This document shows positions 16,206-24,410 of a stretch of 54,538 bases of DNA, one piece after another. Source of the DNA: Pseudomonadota bacterium (GTDB lineage: Bacteria; Pseudomonadota; Gammaproteobacteria; Burkholderiales; Rhodocyclaceae). Within the stretch, counting starts at the first letter, position 1. The number at the start of each line of letters is the position of its first letter. A program made the position numbers and the translations under genes. The notes beneath the pieces are model-generated. The model was not told where the DNA came from. It saw only the letters and a program-made list of their open reading frames with translations, and did no database searches. The stretch is from NCBI GenBank assembly GCA_018262235.1, contig JAGTRY010000014.1, positions 1 to 54,538 on the forward strand. Reading direction: 5' to 3'.

Positions 16206-16485
16206 GGGGGCGGAGAACGGCGGGATGGGGAAGCCGATTCTACCTTAGTCGCCTGTCCTGCCCATGCCTGCAATGTCGCTTAACGGCGTCTCAGCGCGGA
16301 TCGTTGATCAAGCCTGCCCTTCGGTCTGTTGCCCATATAAAACAATGGCTTGTGGTGTTTTTCAGGAAGCGCGCTACCGCTGGTCGGGCACGTCGGCACA
16401 TATTGAAATTATCTATTCGCTATCAATTCTGTGGGTCACACAATGAAGTGACTTTTTTCACACTTTTTCACTTTGGAGCAAGTCC

Positions 16486-16992
16486 ATGCCTGCCCCTGAT
16501 TCCCAAGACTTCGTCCCCCGCAAGAGCGCATTGGGTGCGCGCCTGATTGCTGCTCACGATTCCAGTCTGCCATCTGGACTGCGACGCCTGCTGCTGCTGG
16601 CGGATGGACAGCGCACCCTATTCACCCTCAGCCAGATGATGCCGGACCGCGATGTGGGAGCGGATCTGCGCGAGCTGATGCTACGCGGCCTGCTGGAAGA
16701 CGGGAGTCAGCGCTTACCGGTGCCTGCGGCGGATCGTCAGGATGCCGAAGTTGATCTGCCGGATGGCTGGGAAAGCGCGTCGGACTTCATGGTGGCCCGT
16801 GCGCGTGAAAGTCTCGGCGTGATGGCCATCGACGTGATTGACGCCCTGGAGCAGGCCAATGATCCGGAAGCGGCACGCGTGGCCATGTCACAGTGGTATC
16901 GCGCCTTGCGCAGCTCGCGCGAAGGTCGGGAACAGGCCGATACCGCCCGCATCAAGGCAGCCGCCATTCTGCGTGGACAGACCCGAACCTGA
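16486..16992 (+). CDS. Hypothetical protein with an LRR-x5-DG helical domain (paralogue of the 45859 protein)
   Basis: A 168-residue soluble protein, preceded by TTTGGAG (8 bases before the ATG) and followed by a strong terminator, so a monocistronic gene. I know no function. Residues 28-45 (LPSGLRRLLLLADGQRTL) align with residues 24-41 of the small protein encoded at 45859-46158 (LTPRLRRALIMVDGKTSF). In both, the next 25 residues continue with a Leu-rich segment ending in an L-x5-L-[LV]-E pattern (ELMLRGLLEDG here, QLKQLDLVESD there). The C-terminal half (about 85-168) is helical and charged and absent from the shorter paralogue. The pattern is winged-helix-like, but no DNA-binding claim can be made. 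Confidence 0.75.
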   Translation: MPAPDSQDFVPRKSALGARLIAAHDSSLPSGLRRLLLLADGQRTLFTLSQMMPDRDVGADLRELMLRGLLEDGSQRLPVPAADRQDAEVDLPDGWESASDFMVARARESLGVMAIDVIDALEQANDPEAARVAMSQWYRALRSSREGREQADTARIKAAAILRGQTRT

Positions 16993-17019
16993 TTTGACGA
17001 ACCTCCTGCAGTGCCCTGC

Positions 17020-17054
17020 AGCCATGTCACCCCGGGTGGCATGGCTGATTTTTA
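17020..17054 (+). terminator. Rho-independent terminator after the 16486 gene
   Basis: AGCCATGTCACC (17020-17031) pairs with GGTGGCATGGCT (17035-17046) with one wobble pair and a 3-nt loop, followed by GATTTTTATG. Confidence 0.88.
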
Positions 17055-17066
17055 TGCCCGCCCTGT

Positions 17067-18314
17067 TCAGGTGCGGCGCTTCAGCCAGGCATCGACTCCC
17101 TGGCCTGCCGCGTAGCCGCTGGCAAAGCATCCGGTCAGCAGATATCCGCCGGTGGGGGCTTCCCAGTCCAGCATCTCTCCGGCACAGAACACGCCCGGTA
17201 ATGCTTTCAGCATCAGGTGCGTGTCCAGCGCCTCAATCCGTACACCGCCCGCCGTGCTGATGGCTTCCGCAATCGGGCGGGTGGTCTTCAGCCGCAAGGG
17301 CAGGGCCTTGATCGCGGCGGCGAGCTGCGCCGGGTCCTGAAAAGTGTCTTTGTCGAGGCATTCATGCAGAAGCCCCATCTTCACGCCTTTGAGGCCAAGG
17401 CGGCTTTGCAGGTGTGAGGAGAGCGAACGCGAGCCGCGTGGATGGGCAACCTCGGCGGCGACCCACGCTGCGCTGCGATCCGGGAGCAGGTCCAGATACA
17501 GGGTGCTGCCCTGCGCGGCTCCCAGACTGTCGCGTAAAGGCGCCGAGAGCGCATAGATCAGGCCGCCTTCCACACCCGTCTCGGTGATCATGAATTCCCC
17601 GGACTTCTCCCATTCATGACCTTCCGGATCGAGGCAACGGGCTTTGACGGTCTTGACCGGTTGGCCGGCAAAACGGCTCCGGAAGTGTTCCGACCAGTTC
17701 AGGTCGAAGCCGCAATTGGCCGGCTGCAAGGGCGCCAAGGCTATATCGTGCTTGGCCAGCAAGGGTACCCAGGCGGCATCCGAACCCAGCTGCGGCCAGC
17801 TCGCGCCGCCGAGGGCCAAGATGCTGGCGGCGGGGTGGACCGTGAGGGGGCCGGTCGGGGTCGAGAACTGCAGGGCGCCGGCCTCATCCCAGCCCAGCCA
17901 GCGATGGCGGACATGGAATGTCACGCCGCGCTCGCGCAAGCGGTGCAGCCAGGCACGCAGCAAGGGCGCAGCTTTCATGTCATCGGGAAAGACCCGGCCG
18001 GAACTGCCGACAAAGGTGCTGATGCCAAGGTCATGGATCCACGCGCGCAAGGCGTCCGGCCCGAACGCCGCGAGCAATCCGCTCATCCACTCTGCGCGAG
18101 CCCCGTAGCGTGCCTGGAACGCGTGACGGGGTTCGGTATGGGTGATGTTCATCCCGCCCTTGCCGGCCATCAGGAACTTGCGCCCGACTGAGGGCATGGC
18201 TTCGAAGACCTCGACCCGCCAGGCGTTGGCTGAGAGGACTTCCGCAGCCATCAGGCCGGCCGGGCCACCGCCAATGATGGCAACATAATCACCGGCGGAC
18301 GCAGCGTGACTCAT
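17067..18314 (-). CDS. HI0933/YhiN-family flavoprotein (TIGR03862-type)
   Basis: FAD/NAD(P)-binding Rossmann flavoprotein (415 residues) of the BaiN/HI0933 family, function unknown in vivo. Seen: the dinucleotide-binding [17 protein letters not shown] (about 11-27), the family motif [18 protein letters not shown] (about 44-61), [36 protein letters not shown] near 165, and the C-terminal FAD-binding [18 protein letters not shown] with GGYL. The Gly-Gly-Met-Asn-Ile-Thr block and the shortened central domain fit the PP_4765-type subfamily rather than E. coli YhiN. Its start codon overlaps the end of uppP by 4 bases, so the two are translationally coupled and cotranscribed; no functional link is obvious. 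Confidence 0.9.
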   Translation of the reverse strand: MSHAASAGDYVAIIGGGPAGLMAAEVLSANAWRVEVFEAMPSVGRKFLMAGKGGMNITHTEPRHAFQARYGARAEWMSGLLAAFGPDALRAWIHDLGISTFVGSSGRVFPDDMKAAPLLRAWLHRLRERGVTFHVRHRWLGWDEAGALQFSTPTGPLTVHPAASILALGGASWPQLGSDAAWVPLLAKHDIALAPLQPANCGFDLNWSEHFRSRFAGQPVKTVKARCLDPEGHEWEKSGEFMITETGVEGGLIYALSAPLRDSLGAAQGSTLYLDLLPDRSAAWVAAEVAHPRGSRSLSSHLQSRLGLKGVKMGLLHECLDKDTFQDPAQLAAAIKALPLRLKTTRPIAEAISTAGGVRIEALDTHLMLKALPGVFCAGEMLDWEAPTGGYLLTGCFASGYAAGQGVDAWLKRRT

Positions 18315-19135
18315 CCTTCAACCCATTGCACCCAGCCCATCTGCCAGGTCAGCAGCACGAGCAGGCCGAAGGCGATGCGGTACCACGCGAAGACCGTGAA
18401 ACTGTGGGTCGACACGAAACGGATCAGCCAGCGCACGACGAAGAAAGCCGAGATGAAGGACGCCAGCATGCCGACCGTCCACATGCCGATGTCGTCGGTG
18501 GAGAGGAGCGCGCGCTCCTTGTAGAGCTCGTAGAGCGAGGCGATGCCCAGTGTCGGAATCGCCAGGTAGAAGGTGAATTCGGTGGCGACCTTGCGTGACA
18601 GGCCGAAGAGCATGCCGCCGATGATCGTCGCACCGCTGCGCGAGGTGCCGGGAATCAGCGCGAAACATTGGGCAATGCCGACCTTCACGGCATCCAGCCA
18701 GCCCATGCTGTCGACACTGCTGACACGCTCGTGGTGGCTTTTGCGTTCGGCCCACAGGATGATCAGACCCCCAAGAATGAAGGTCGTGGCGACCACCGGT
18801 GCATTGAACAGATGCAGTTTCAGCCACTTGCCGAAGACCAGGCCGAGCACGGCAAGCGGGACGAAGGCGATGGCGACGTTGACCAGCAGGCGCAGCGAGC
18901 TGGCTTCACGCGTGGCGCTGATCACGGCGTGGCCGAGGCGCTGGCGGTATTCCCACACCACGGCAAGAATCGCGGCGGATTGGATGACGATCTCGAAGAG
19001 CTTGGCCTTGTCACCGGTAAAGTCCAGCAAGGCACCCGCCAGGATCAGGTGACCGGTCGAGGAAACGGGCAGGAATTCGGTAAGGCCTTCGACGATGCCG
19101 AGGATGGCGGCCTTGAGCAGGAGGATAAGATCCAT
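18311..19135 (-). CDS. uppP: Undecaprenyl-diphosphatase
   Basis: Integral inner-membrane enzyme (274 residues) that dephosphorylates undecaprenyl pyrophosphate to recycle the lipid carrier for peptidoglycan and other envelope polymers; it also confers bacitracin resistance. The N-terminal active-site motif [17 protein letters not shown] (residues 16-32) and the second motif [14 protein letters not shown] are intact. About eight hydrophobic segments follow the usual pattern, and the length is typical (E. coli 273). The ATG at 19135 gives the canonical start. It overlaps the next gene by 4 bases. Confidence 0.96.
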   Translation of the reverse strand: MDLILLLKAAILGIVEGLTEFLPVSSTGHLILAGALLDFTGDKAKLFEIVIQSAAILAVVWEYRQRLGHAVISATREASSLRLLVNVAIAFVPLAVLGLVFGKWLKLHLFNAPVVATTFILGGLIILWAERKSHHERVSSVDSMGWLDAVKVGIAQCFALIPGTSRSGATIIGGMLFGLSRKVATEFTFYLAIPTLGIASLYELYKERALLSTDDIGMWTVGMLASFISAFFVVRWLIRFVSTHSFTVFAWYRIAFGLLVLLTWQMGWVQWVEG

Positions 19136-19203
19136 GAAGAGGTACGCAAGCGGGCTGAGGAGGCCCGATTATACGTGGCACATGCTGTCGGCCACCTTAC
19201 AGA

Positions 19204-19458
19204 TCAGGGCGCCGTGTGTTTTTCCAGATCGCCCAGCCAGTGCAGGGCGTGTTCCCGCGTGTCGCCGCACATTTCAGCGGAGGGTTGCAGGCCGCCACAC
19301 ACGGCGGGGCGCTCGGGCGAGGCAAAGATCCGGCAGCGCTCGTCGGCATCAAGCTGGATGCAGCGCACGCCGGCCGGCTTGCCGAGCGGCATGCCGGGAA
19401 TCGGGCTGGAAATCGAAGGCGCAATGCAGCACGCCGCGCAGTGTGGACGACAGTTCAT
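19204..19458 (-). CDS. YkgJ-family cysteine cluster protein
   Basis: Small protein (84 residues) of the YkgJ/UPF0153-type cysteine-cluster family, thought to bind a metal or Fe-S centre. The N-terminal CRPHCAACC (Cys3, 7, 10, 11), the middle [15 protein letters not shown] and the C-terminal RPAVC and EMCGD provide eight cysteines in the family arrangement. The function is not established for the family. The gene is 37 bases from the racemase stop on the same strand, so they may share a transcript. Confidence 0.88.
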   Translation of the reverse strand: MNCRPHCAACCIAPSISSPIPGMPLGKPAGVRCIQLDADERCRIFASPERPAVCGGLQPSAEMCGDTREHALHWLGDLEKHTAP

Positions 19459-19495
19459 GGCGGGACTGTAGCATTCCCGCTGCGGCGGGCGGGGC

Positions 19496-20194
19496 TCAGG
19501 CTTCGCCGAGCGCCCAGCGTGCGATATGGCGGGCGTGGATCACGCCGGTATCGAAGACCGGCACCACGCTGTCGTGTGCGTGCAGCAGCATGGGCAGTTC
19601 GGTACAGCCCAGCACAATACCTTGTGCGCCTTGAGCGGCCAGCGCTGCCGTGATATCCCGGGCGGCCGTGCGGGACTCCGGACACACGACGCCCTGGCAG
19701 AGTTCGTCGTAGATGATGCGGTGTACGGTATCGCGGGCCTCGGCGGCGGGAATCAGGGTGTCGATGCCGTGCCGGGTCTGCAGCCGGTCACGATAGAAAT
19801 CGCTCTCCATCGTGAACCGCGTGCCCAGCAGCCCGACCTGGCTCAGGCCGGCGGCCTGGATCGCGCGGGCGGTCGCGTCGGCAATATGCAGCAAGGGCAG
19901 GCCGGCTGCCGCTTCGACCTCATCGGCAAGCTTGTGCATGGTATTGGTACAGATTGCCACACACTCAGCGCCTGCGGCGCGCAGGGCGCGGGCCGCATCG
20001 CAGAGTACGCGCTGGCAGCCTGCCCAGTCGTTGGCGTGCTGCAGGGCGGCGATTTCAGCGAAGTCGAGACTGCTCAGGATGATCCTGGCCGAGCTGAGTC
20101 CGCCGCGTGCCTCACGTACGGTTTCGTTGATGACGCGGTAATACGGGACGGTGGATTCCCAGCTCAGTCCCCCGATGAGTCCGATGGTGCGCAT
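19496..20194 (-). CDS. Aspartate/glutamate racemase family protein
   Basis: Cytoplasmic cofactor-independent amino-acid racemase (232 residues). The ATG at 20194 ([15 protein letters not shown]) is the family start; upstream in-frame residues are not conserved. The two catalytic cysteines are visible: Cys82 in AICTNTMHK and Cys197 in LGCTELPML, as in aspartate racemases (RacD/YgeA-type), together with the N-terminal [11 protein letters not shown] phosphate/substrate loop. Its substrate could be aspartate, glutamate or a broad range, and sequence alone does not decide. Neighbouring gene at 19204 is downstream on the same strand. Confidence 0.92.
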   Translation of the reverse strand: MRTIGLIGGLSWESTVPYYRVINETVREARGGLSSARIILSSLDFAEIAALQHANDWAGCQRVLCDAARALRAAGAECVAICTNTMHKLADEVEAAAGLPLLHIADATARAIQAAGLSQVGLLGTRFTMESDFYRDRLQTRHGIDTLIPAAEARDTVHRIIYDELCQGVVCPESRTAARDITAALAAQGAQGIVLGCTELPMLLHAHDSVVPVFDTGVIHARHIARWALGEA

Positions 20195-20272
20195 GCCGTG
20201 CTTCCTTGTAGTCAGTATGTTTGTCTTGAATCGTGATGCGGAGGTGGCCCCGGCTGCGCTCACACCGTGTGT

Positions 20273-20728
20273 TCAGGCATCCGGGCCGGACTGATTGCGT
20301 GCTTCCTGCAGCACGTAGCGGTTTTGCTCCACACGCGAGAACTGCTGCAGATGCCCTGCCTGCAAGGGATAGCTGCCGGCGGGTTTCAGATTCCGGGCAT
20401 CGTAGCGGTACACCGCGTCATCCCCGAGTACCCATAACCAGCGCTGGCTCGCATCCAGGCGCAGATCGTGCACGTGATGCCGTGCCGGTGCCCGTAATAC
20501 ACCGATTTCGCCGATCGTGTTGCGCAGGTTGAGTACCCGTACCGCCCCATCCCCGGCTTGGCCAACGAACAGGATCTGGCGTGCCGAATCGAAAGCCTGC
20601 GGCGCAGCCACTGCAGGCTGTGTGATCTTGTTTGCGGTTGCCATCAGGAGTGCCAGCGCAGCGGTCGCCGTGACGAGCAACAGGACAAATGGAAGGGCTG
20701 TGCGGATGGGGCAGGATCGTGTTGACAT
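20273..20728 (-). CDS. Hypothetical membrane-anchored protein with a short beta-propeller-like repeat
   Basis: The ATG at 20728 has a near-perfect Shine-Dalgarno (AGGAGG) 7 bases upstream. The 151-residue product has one N-terminal transmembrane or signal-anchor segment (about residues 11-32, PFVLLLVTATAALALLMATA). A periplasmic part follows with strand patterns such as RQILFVGQAGDGAVRVLNL and RWLWVLGDDAVYRYDARNL, which look like two blades of a WD/YVTN-type propeller, too short to close a propeller. Function unknown. It is divergent from the MocR-type regulator, 133 bases away, so the regulator might control it. Confidence 0.7.
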   Translation of the reverse strand: MSTRSCPIRTALPFVLLLVTATAALALLMATANKITQPAVAAPQAFDSARQILFVGQAGDGAVRVLNLRNTIGEIGVLRAPARHHVHDLRLDASQRWLWVLGDDAVYRYDARNLKPAGSYPLQAGHLQQFSRVEQNRYVLQEARNQSGPDA

Positions 20729-20861
20729 GTTCGCCTCCTGTGGCAAGATGAGACAAGACAATACCGGACACTTTTGCGTTGAAACCGATACACTTTGTCG
20801 GGCAATTCATCGCACTGTACCGGTCCAAGCACCGGGCCAGCACCGTCAAAAGGAGTGACAC

Positions 20862-22265
20862 ATGCTGCAGATCAGTCTTTCCGCACAGAGCGATATTCCG
20901 CTGGTTGACCAGATCGTCCTGGCCATTCGCGGCCAGATCGACGACCGTGTGTTGCGTCCCGGCGCCCGGCTTGCCGCGATCCGCCAGTTTGCCGAGATGC
21001 ATGAAGTCAGCCGTTTCACGGTGGTCGAGGCGTATGACCGGCTGGTGGCCCAGGGCTATCTCCAGTCACGACGCGGCTCCGGATTCTATGTGGCCAATCG
21101 CAGCCTGCCGGATGCGACCCCCATGGCGGTGCCACAGATGGAGCGGGGCGCGGTAGATGCGGCATGGCTGATGCGGCAGGCCCTGGATGCGGGTGCTGAA
21201 GGCTTGCGGGCCAGTGCCGGCTGGCTGCCGCGTAGCTGGCTGGATGAAGAAGGCGTGCGCCGCCAGATGCGTGCGATGCTGCGCGATGCCGATGCCAATC
21301 TTTCTGATTACGGGCGCCCCCAGGGTTATCTGCCACTTCGTCAGCATCTGCCTTTCAAGCTTGGCGAACTGGGGATTGCTGCCCAGCCCAGCCAGATCGT
21401 CCTGACCCAGGGTGCAACGCAGGCGCTGGACATGGCGATCCACCATTTCGTGCGGCGTGGCGATGCGGTGCTGGTCGACGATCCGGGCTACTTTTCGCTG
21501 TTCGGTTGCCTGCGCCTGCACGGTGCCCGCCTGATCGGTGTGCCCTGGACGCCGGAAGGGCCGGATGCGGCGGTGCTGGAGCGGCTGGCGGTCGAGCACA
21601 AGCCCAAGGTGTATTTCACACAATCCGTTTTGCATAATCCGACCGGGGCCTGCCTGTCCCCGGCAAATGCCTACCGGATCCTGCAGTGTGCCGAACGCAA
21701 CGATTTCCATGTCGTGGAAGACGACACCTACTGTGATTTCCATCCGGCGACCACGACCCGGTTGGCCGCGCTCGATCACTTGCACCGGGTGATCTACGTC
21801 AGCAGTTTTTCCAAGACCCTCTCGGGCAACCTGCGCGTGGGCTTTGTCGCCGCCCGGCCGGATATTGCCGAGGCGCTGACCGACATCAAGGTGCTGACCA
21901 GTCTTGCCACGCCGGAAGCGGGGGAGGACATGGTGTATCGCATGCTCACCGAGGGGCATTACCGCAAGTATGTGGAGCGCCTGCGCAGCCGTCTGGGCGA
22001 AGGCTGTGCCCGTGCCTTGCGCATGCTGGATCGCGTCGGGCTGCAGCCTTTCATCGCACCGCAAGGCGGAGTTTTCATCTGGGCGCGGATTCCGGGCGTC
22101 GAGGATGCGGTCGAGATCTCGGCCAAGGCTGCCCAGGAAGGCATCATCCTCGCGCCCGGTACCCTGTTCCGGCCGCAGTCGCAGGCCTCGCCTTGGCTGC
22201 GTCTGAACGTGGTCTATGCCGGGGATGTGCGGCTCGAACGTTTCCTGAAGAAGGTGTTGAAGTAG
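20862..22265 (+). CDS. MocR/PdxR-type regulator (GntR winged helix fused to a PLP aminotransferase-like domain)
   Basis: Transcriptional regulator of the MocR subfamily (467 residues). Residues 1-75 form a GntR-type winged helix (QIVLAIRGQIDDRVLRPGAR, QFAEMHEVSRFTVVEAYDRL, GYLQSRRGSGFYV). The rest is a fold-type I aminotransferase domain with NPTGA, VEDDTYCDF and the Schiff-base lysine Lys318 in YVSSFSKTLSGNLRVGF. Such proteins sense PLP or amino-acid derivatives and typically control PLP, GABA or amino-acid metabolism genes. The probable target here is the divergent 20728 gene or an unlinked locus. The ATG is preceded by AAAAGGAG. Confidence 0.93.
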   Translation: MLQISLSAQSDIPLVDQIVLAIRGQIDDRVLRPGARLAAIRQFAEMHEVSRFTVVEAYDRLVAQGYLQSRRGSGFYVANRSLPDATPMAVPQMERGAVDAAWLMRQALDAGAEGLRASAGWLPRSWLDEEGVRRQMRAMLRDADANLSDYGRPQGYLPLRQHLPFKLGELGIAAQPSQIVLTQGATQALDMAIHHFVRRGDAVLVDDPGYFSLFGCLRLHGARLIGVPWTPEGPDAAVLERLAVEHKPKVYFTQSVLHNPTGACLSPANAYRILQCAERNDFHVVEDDTYCDFHPATTTRLAALDHLHRVIYVSSFSKTLSGNLRVGFVAARPDIAEALTDIKVLTSLATPEAGEDMVYRMLTEGHYRKYVERLRSRLGEGCARALRMLDRVGLQPFIAPQGGVFIWARIPGVEDAVEISAKAAQEGIILAPGTLFRPQSQASPWLRLNVVYAGDVRLERFLKKVLK

Positions 22266-22413
22266 GGACCTTGAGAGTTTGCACAGCAGGTAGTTTGCCC
22301 GGGCTTTGTCTTGAGTCATTGGCGGACGCAATGGGCTCGCGTCCAGCCTGCCATGCCTTTACAATAGCCGCCTTCGTTGCTTGCCGGCTGCAGGTCTTTG
22401 CGGTCGAGTCCTC

Positions 22414-23727
22414 ATGTTGCCCATTCCTTCCTTGCGTTCACGCATCCTGCACCACAAGCTGACCGATCCCGGGGCTTGGCAGGATCGTTTTGTCATGTGG
22501 ACGGCTGCCGGGGTGGCCGGCTTGTGTGTGGTGGGTTTCACCTTTCTGACGGATCTCGCGGCTGGATGTTTCCATTTCCTGCTGTCCGTGGGCGCCTGGA
22601 TGCCCTTTCTGGTGACGCCGGTGGGCGCCATGCTGGTGGTGTGGCTGACCCGGCGCTTTGCGCCAGGGGCTGCTGGCAGCGGTATTCCGCAAGTCATGGC
22701 GGGGATGAGTGACGCAGTGGCGATGACCAGTGTGCGCCACTTTGTTTCGGTGTGGCTGTCCCTGGCTAAAGCCTTGCTGGGATCGCTGGCGTTGGCAGTC
22801 GGTTTTTCGGCCGGGCGCGAAGGGCCTTCCGTGCAGATCGCTGCCGGAGTGATGCTGGGCTTCCGTCGCTGGTTCAGCGGGCGCTCCTACGTCACGGCTC
22901 AGGATTTGATGCTGGTGGGCGGGGCAGCAGGCATTGCTGCGGCGTTCAATGCGCCCTTGGCAGGGGTCATGTTTGCCATCGAAGAGTTGTCGCGACGCTT
23001 CGAGCAGCGCTCCAGCGGCTTGATCGTCAGTGCCATCATTTTCGCCGGCCTGGTTTCGGTGGCGATTCTGGGCAACTTTACCTATTTTGGCCGGATCAAT
23101 ATCACGGCATTGCCCGGACAATTGTTCTTGCCGGCGGTGGTTTGCGTCATCCTGGCAGGACTCCTCGGCGGGTTGTTCTCGCGGCTGTTGATCCTCTCCT
23201 CGCGGGGCACAAATGATCGTATTTCGGCCTTCCGCAACCGTCATCCAATCAGGTTTGCCGGTCTCTGCGGGCTGGGGCTTGCGGCATTGGGGCTGGTCAG
23301 TCATGGCGCGGCGTATGGCAGCGGCTACCAATACACCCACGATGTCCTCAATGGCAGCGCACCCTTGCCCTTCCTGTATGTCGGCGTGAAGTTCTTCGCG
23401 ACCTGGCTGACGTACTGGAGCGGGGTGCCCGGCGGGATCTTTGCGCCTTCCCTGGCTGTCGGTGCGGGGCTGGGCAACGATGTGGCCTTGCTGATGCACG
23501 CCACGCCGGTGCCGCTGATCGCACTGGGCATGGTGGGTTTTCTGGCCGCGGCAACCCAGGCGCCGATCACCTCCTTCATCATCGTGATGGAGATGATCGA
23601 TGGTCATGCGCTGGTCCTCAGCCTGATGGCGACGGCGCTGGTGGCGTCCCTGATTTCCAAGCTGATTTCGCCGCCGCTCTACCATTCCTTGTGCCAGTTG
23701 CAGCTCATGCGGATGCAGAAGGAATGA
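22414..23727 (+). CDS. ClC-family chloride channel/transporter
   Basis: Polytopic inner-membrane protein (437 residues) of the ClC family. The selectivity-filter and gating motifs are intact: GSGIPQV, GREGPSVQ with the gating glutamate, GAAGIAAAFNAPLAGVMFAI followed by EEL (carrying the inner proton-pathway glutamates of exchangers), and GVPGGIFAPSLAVGAGLG. No CBS domains follow, which fits a bacterial two-proton chloride exchanger of the ClcA/EriC kind, although channel behaviour cannot be excluded. The ATG at 22414 begins MLPIPSLRS; eleven upstream in-frame codons lack a start consensus. It is convergent with the FUSC-like gene, ending 13 bases away. Confidence 0.92.
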   Translation: MLPIPSLRSRILHHKLTDPGAWQDRFVMWTAAGVAGLCVVGFTFLTDLAAGCFHFLLSVGAWMPFLVTPVGAMLVVWLTRRFAPGAAGSGIPQVMAGMSDAVAMTSVRHFVSVWLSLAKALLGSLALAVGFSAGREGPSVQIAAGVMLGFRRWFSGRSYVTAQDLMLVGGAAGIAAAFNAPLAGVMFAIEELSRRFEQRSSGLIVSAIIFAGLVSVAILGNFTYFGRINITALPGQLFLPAVVCVILAGLLGGLFSRLLILSSRGTNDRISAFRNRHPIRFAGLCGLGLAALGLVSHGAAYGSGYQYTHDVLNGSAPLPFLYVGVKFFATWLTYWSGVPGGIFAPSLAVGAGLGNDVALLMHATPVPLIALGMVGFLAAATQAPITSFIIVMEMIDGHALVLSLMATALVASLISKLISPPLYHSLCQLQLMRMQKE

Positions 23728-23740
23728 GCGGCGAAATCGG

Positions 23741-24298
23741 CTAGTCGCCCCCTCCGCTGTTGTCATCCGAAGGGGGATTTGCCGTGGCAGGCGCGGTTTC
23801 CAGACCCAGAGAGCGGATCACGGCAATCTCGACGTGGTGCAGAAAACCGCCAACCAGTGCGCCGAGCAGGACTTCGATGGAGCGTGAGAGCGCAGTCAGT
23901 TCGGGCAGCTGATCGGCCGAGCCGGTCAGCAGAACCAGCGGGCAGGTCCACAGGCAGACACGCAGCGTGGGTCGCCCGCGGGCGATGATTGCGCAGAGGC
24001 TGACGGCAATGGTGAGCTGGACGAGGGTGGAGAGCCCGGTGGCGATGCCGGCCCGGTGGACAGCCAGCGCAATCAGGGCGCCGATCAGTGTGCCGGCGAT
24101 CCGGCCGACGACTTGCGCGCGGGTGGCTTCCAGTTTTTCCTGTGACACGATCAGGGCTGACATCGAGGCCCATACCGTATGACTCAGGCCGATGGCGTCG
24201 GACAGCCAGCAGGCAATCGAAGCCGAGGCAGCACAACGAATCACGAATCCGACCAGACTGATCAGTTTCGGGTTGCGGGCAGATTCTGTTAGGCGCAT
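23741..24298 (-). CDS. FUSC-like / aromatic acid exporter-type membrane protein
   Basis: This short inner-membrane protein (185 residues) has about five hydrophobic segments in its first 160 residues and a soluble acidic tail (PPSDDNSGGGD). The motif WASMSALIVSQEKLEATRAQ followed by VVGRIAGTLIGALIALAV is characteristic of the N-terminal membrane domain of FUSC/ArAE (aromatic acid exporter) family proteins, which are usually much longer. Here only the membrane unit is present, as in the small YgaE/FUSC-like proteins. Substrate and direction are unknown. Confidence 0.78.
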   Translation of the reverse strand: MRLTESARNPKLISLVGFVIRCAASASIACWLSDAIGLSHTVWASMSALIVSQEKLEATRAQVVGRIAGTLIGALIALAVHRAGIATGLSTLVQLTIAVSLCAIIARGRPTLRVCLWTCPLVLLTGSADQLPELTALSRSIEVLLGALVGGFLHHVEIAVIRSLGLETAPATANPPSDDNSGGGD

Positions 24299-24383
24299 TC
24301 AGGTTTTGTAACGGGGCTTCTGAAGAGGCGCCCAGTCTAGGGCTTGGTCGCAGGCGGGTTCTGCGGAGGCACAAAAACCCCCG

Positions 24384-24410
24384 AAAAACCTGCCCGGACC
24401 GGTGGCGGGC
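24384..24410 (-). terminator. Probable terminator of the carbonic anhydrase gene
   Basis: On the minus strand, directly after the stop codon, GCCCG (24410-24406) can pair with CGGGC (24396-24392), followed by AGGTTTTTC. The stem is short, so this is moderate evidence. Confidence 0.5.

Noticed and set aside
22438-23766. 442-codon frame opposite the ClC gene, and similar long frames opposite the MocR, amtB and diguanylate cyclase genes
   Set aside because: All mirror real genes with complete family motifs; their products are Arg/Gln/His-rich low-complexity shadows.
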